From the NCBI GenBank assembly GCA_017379255.1, contig JAFNWZ010000225.1, forward strand, positions 1-7,302: a stretch of 7,302 nucleotides of DNA. Direction: 5' to 3'. The stretch comes from Akkermansia sp. (GTDB taxonomy: Bacteria > Verrucomicrobiota > Verrucomicrobiia > Verrucomicrobiales > Akkermansiaceae). Under the pieces are notes generated by a model that was not told the origin of the DNA, ran no database searches, and saw only the letters and a list, made by a program, of their open reading frames with translations. Position numbers and translations under genes: made by a program. Positions 6,036 to 7,302 of the stretch are shown piece by piece; the first letter of the stretch is position 1; each line of letters starts with the position of its first letter.

Positions 6036-7112
6036 ATGCTGCGCCGTTTCATGCCGCTGCTTCTGCCGGGCGTGCTGCTGGTGCAGTGCGCCCCGGCGGG
6101 CATGGTGGCGGCATCTCCCAGCCCGGCGGGTGTGCTCATCCAGAAGGAGCCGGAGCTGGTGGTTGCCTCGCGGGAGCAACTGGCCGCTGAATTGCAGAAC
6201 TGGATTTCCTGTGCGCAGAATCCCGTGCGCTTCCGCCTGGACGCCCCTCTCAAATCCCAGTGGCTCCGCTTCACCGGAGAGGAGGTGTGGGGCGAGTATG
6301 CCCGCCGCTGCTCTGCTACCTACATGGAGGACTCTGGGCATATTACTCTTAACCTTGAATACCGCGACTATGTGCGCCTGTGTGCTGCCTGGCGAACCCC
6401 GGAGCTCCGCGCCTCCCTTTCCGGGGAGGAGGAACGCGTACTGAGCCTGGCGGAGAAACGCACCCGGGCTTTGTTGCGTCCCGGCATGAGCGATGTGGAA
6501 AAACTGCTTGCTGTGCACGATTACCTGGTGCAGCACGGGCGGTACGATGCCGGCGCCGGAGGCGATGTGGCGGCTTTGCTGGATAACGGCTGCGGTAGCT
6601 GCGAGGCATACAGCGCTGCACTGTGCGTGATGCTGGAGATAGCGGGGATTCCCGCCCGCCTCGTAACCGGAGATGCAGATGGCCCCCATGCCTGGAATAT
6701 GGTGAAACTGGGAGAAACGTGGTATCACGTGGACACTACCTGGGACGACCCCGTGCTGGGCAACTCCGGCACGCAGGTGGTGAGCCATTCATACTTCTGC
6801 TGCACCGATGCCGAAATGGCGCAGACTCACCGCTGGAACCGCGCGGCTTACCCTGCCTGCAACGGGGCAGATTGTTATTACTACCGCAGCCAGGGGATCT
6901 ATTTTACCTCCTTTGCCGCGTACTGGCGCGCCGCCATGGCTGCGTGGCGCAGCGGTGCTGCACGATTTGAGGGGTATCTTACCACCTATGGCAGCCCCGC
7001 CGCATTCCGCGCCGCTATGCAGCAGGCTTCCACTCCCGATTCGCCGACCCGGATATCCTGGACCGGGCCGGAAACAAAGGCTGGGGCGGTTATTGTTTCA
7101 TTCGGTGGTTGA
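6036..7112 (+). CDS. Exported transglutaminase-like (papain-fold) protein
   Basis: A 358-residue protein of the transglutaminase-like superfamily, whose members are cysteine proteases, peptidases or cross-linking enzymes. The substrate is not known here. The core carries an intact catalytic triad: Cys189 in NGCGSCEAYSAAL, His218 in GPHAWNMV and Asp233 in WYHVDTTWDDP. An N-terminal signal (MLRRFMPLLLPGVLLVQCA) exports it. Cys18 follows LVQ, a poor lipobox because Gln is at -1, so a secreted rather than lipid-anchored protein is more likely. A helical region (about 126-165) leads into the core. About 290-358 is a C-terminal part I do not recognise. Outside the signal there are ten cysteines (59, 92, 116, 186, 189, 197, 255, 256, 275, 280), suggesting disulfides in an oxidising compartment. 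The frame stays open upstream to 5682 inside hisS, but the ATG at 6036 has the AGGAGG site and begins the signal peptide. Probably co-transcribed with hisS (4-bp gap). Confidence 0.88.
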   Translation: MLRRFMPLLLPGVLLVQCAPAGMVAASPSPAGVLIQKEPELVVASREQLAAELQNWISCAQNPVRFRLDAPLKSQWLRFTGEEVWGEYARRCSATYMEDSGHITLNLEYRDYVRLCAAWRTPELRASLSGEEERVLSLAEKRTRALLRPGMSDVEKLLAVHDYLVQHGRYDAGAGGDVAALLDNGCGSCEAYSAALCVMLEIAGIPARLVTGDADGPHAWNMVKLGETWYHVDTTWDDPVLGNSGTQVVSHSYFCCTDAEMAQTHRWNRAAYPACNGADCYYYRSQGIYFTSFAAYWRAAMAAWRSGAARFEGYLTTYGSPAAFRAAMQQASTPDSPTRISWTGPETKAGAVIVSFGG

Positions 7113-7173
7113 TCCCTGGCCGGCCCCATTGGCTAAATGCGCTGCTGCTGGCCACATGTGTCCCAAAGCTTCG

Positions 7174-7187
7174 TAAATTGTAATTTA
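7174..7187. repeat. AT-rich perfect inverted repeat
   Basis: TAAATT (7174-7179) and AATTTA (7182-7187) form a 6-bp perfect inverted repeat around GT. It lies 62 bp after the transglutaminase-like gene in a locally AT-rich patch. It could be a binding site or chance symmetry in AT-rich DNA. Confidence 0.25.
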
Positions 7188-7201
7188 TCTATCTGTTCAG
7201 G

Positions 7202-7223
7202 CGCACGCAGTGTGCGTAATTTT
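7202..7223 (+). terminator. Possible terminator of the hisS / transglutaminase-like unit
   Basis: CGCAC (7202-7206) pairs with GTGCG (7212-7216) around a 5-nt loop, followed by TAATTTT. The stem is only 5 bp and the T tract is interrupted by two A residues. It is the only terminator-like structure I see in the 190 bp non-coding tail after the gene. Confidence 0.3.
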
Positions 7224-7225
7224 GA

Positions 7226-7236
7226 GCCCGTAGGGC
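7226..7236. repeat. Small GC hairpin next to the REP-like element
   Basis: GCCC (7226-7229) and GGGC (7233-7236) pair perfectly around GTA. The GGGC arm could instead pair with the GCCC at 7249-7252 that begins the neighbouring large hairpin. The structures are therefore mutually exclusive at that arm. It contains its own GTAG (7230-7233). Confidence 0.35.
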
Positions 7237-7245
7237 GGTATAATC

Positions 7246-7287
7246 GTAGCCCGGGGTGGAGCCGCAACGCGGCGGAACCCCGGGTAA
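7246..7287 (+). repeat. REP-like element: GTAG followed by a long GC-rich palindrome
   Basis: The tetranucleotide GTAG (7246-7249) is followed directly by a near-perfect hairpin. The outer arms are CCCGGGGT (7250-7257) and ACCCCGGG (7277-7284). A symmetric GGA/GGA internal loop (7258-7260 and 7274-7276) separates them from inner arms GCCGC (7261-7265) and GCGGC (7269-7273), with an AAC tip. GTAG plus an imperfect GC-rich palindrome between genes is the hallmark of repetitive extragenic palindromes mobilised by REP-associated tyrosine transposases. Only one copy is visible, at the window edge, so repetition in the genome is inferred. The T tract of an intrinsic terminator is missing (TAAATCG follows). 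Confidence 0.65.
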
Positions 7288-7302
7288 ATCGAAAATAATA
7301 TC

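Noticed and set aside
4715..6274. Minus-strand 519-codon frame opposite hisS and the start of the transglutaminase-like gene.
   Set aside because: It is antisense to hisS, has no recognisable domain and no promoter that fits, and its composition is that of a codon-bias shadow.
6808..7176. A 122-codon plus-strand frame extending past the transglutaminase-like gene.
   Set aside because: It lies mostly within that gene in another frame, is Pro/Arg-rich, and has no ribosome site or conserved motif.
7239..7244. TATAAT between the small hairpin and the REP-like element, as a promoter for a gene beyond the window.
   Set aside because: No -35 box at 15-19 bp spacing. The nearest TTGAGC is only 11 bp away, and the box lies between two hairpins.
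7250..7284. The large palindrome as an intrinsic terminator.
   Set aside because: No T tract follows it (TAAATCGAAAAT), and the GTAG-headed symmetric structure fits a REP-like element better.

Overview
This 7.3 kb window comes from a GC-rich bacterial chromosome and reads as ordinary core-type genes. A member of the Verrucomicrobiota, possibly Akkermansia-like, is my best guess. That rests on tandem GspE/PilB ATPases followed by a GspF/PilC protein with a lysine-rich linker, an unusual histidyl-tRNA synthetase subtype, the scarcity of Shine-Dalgarno sequences, and a GTAG-headed GC-rich REP-like hairpin. The lineage is an inference that cannot be proved from the window.

Left part (1-4030), all on the minus strand: a type IV pilus / type II secretion assembly cluster, transcribed right to left. 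A GspE/PilB-family ATPase starts with GTG at 3937. A second, paralogous ATPase follows 30 bp later (2284-617). Then comes the N-terminal 182 residues of a GspF/PilC inner-membrane platform protein (546 to the window edge). Sigma70-like promoters can be read in front of the first ATPase (TTGACG-17-TAGACT) and again in front of the platform gene (TTGACG-17-TATTTT, extended -10). The cluster therefore probably has a full-length and an internal transcript. The ATPases would power assembly of a pilus or pseudopilus through the platform protein.

Middle (3938-4756): a divergent control region of about 200 bp with inverted repeats. It is followed on the plus strand by a short gene for a small, acidic, exported protein of unknown function, whose predicted transcript has almost no leader. 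A weak terminator-like hairpin follows, then a TTGCCA-16-TATAAT promoter for hisS.

Right part (4757-7302), plus strand: hisS (histidyl-tRNA synthetase, of the RGLAYY/GDAVI variety) and, 4 bp later, an exported cysteine-rich transglutaminase-like protein with an intact Cys-His-Asp triad. Its start is preceded by the only clear Shine-Dalgarno sequence in the window, which lies inside the last codons of hisS. The final 190 bp are non-coding and packed with small inverted repeats, ending in the REP-like element.

I found no phage genes, transposase genes, CRISPR array or RNA genes, and no convincing new multi-gene system. The most notable items are the REP-like element, the tandem ATPases with a shortened zinc-site motif in one copy, the unknown acidic protein with its near-leaderless promoter, and the hisS-transglutaminase pair.
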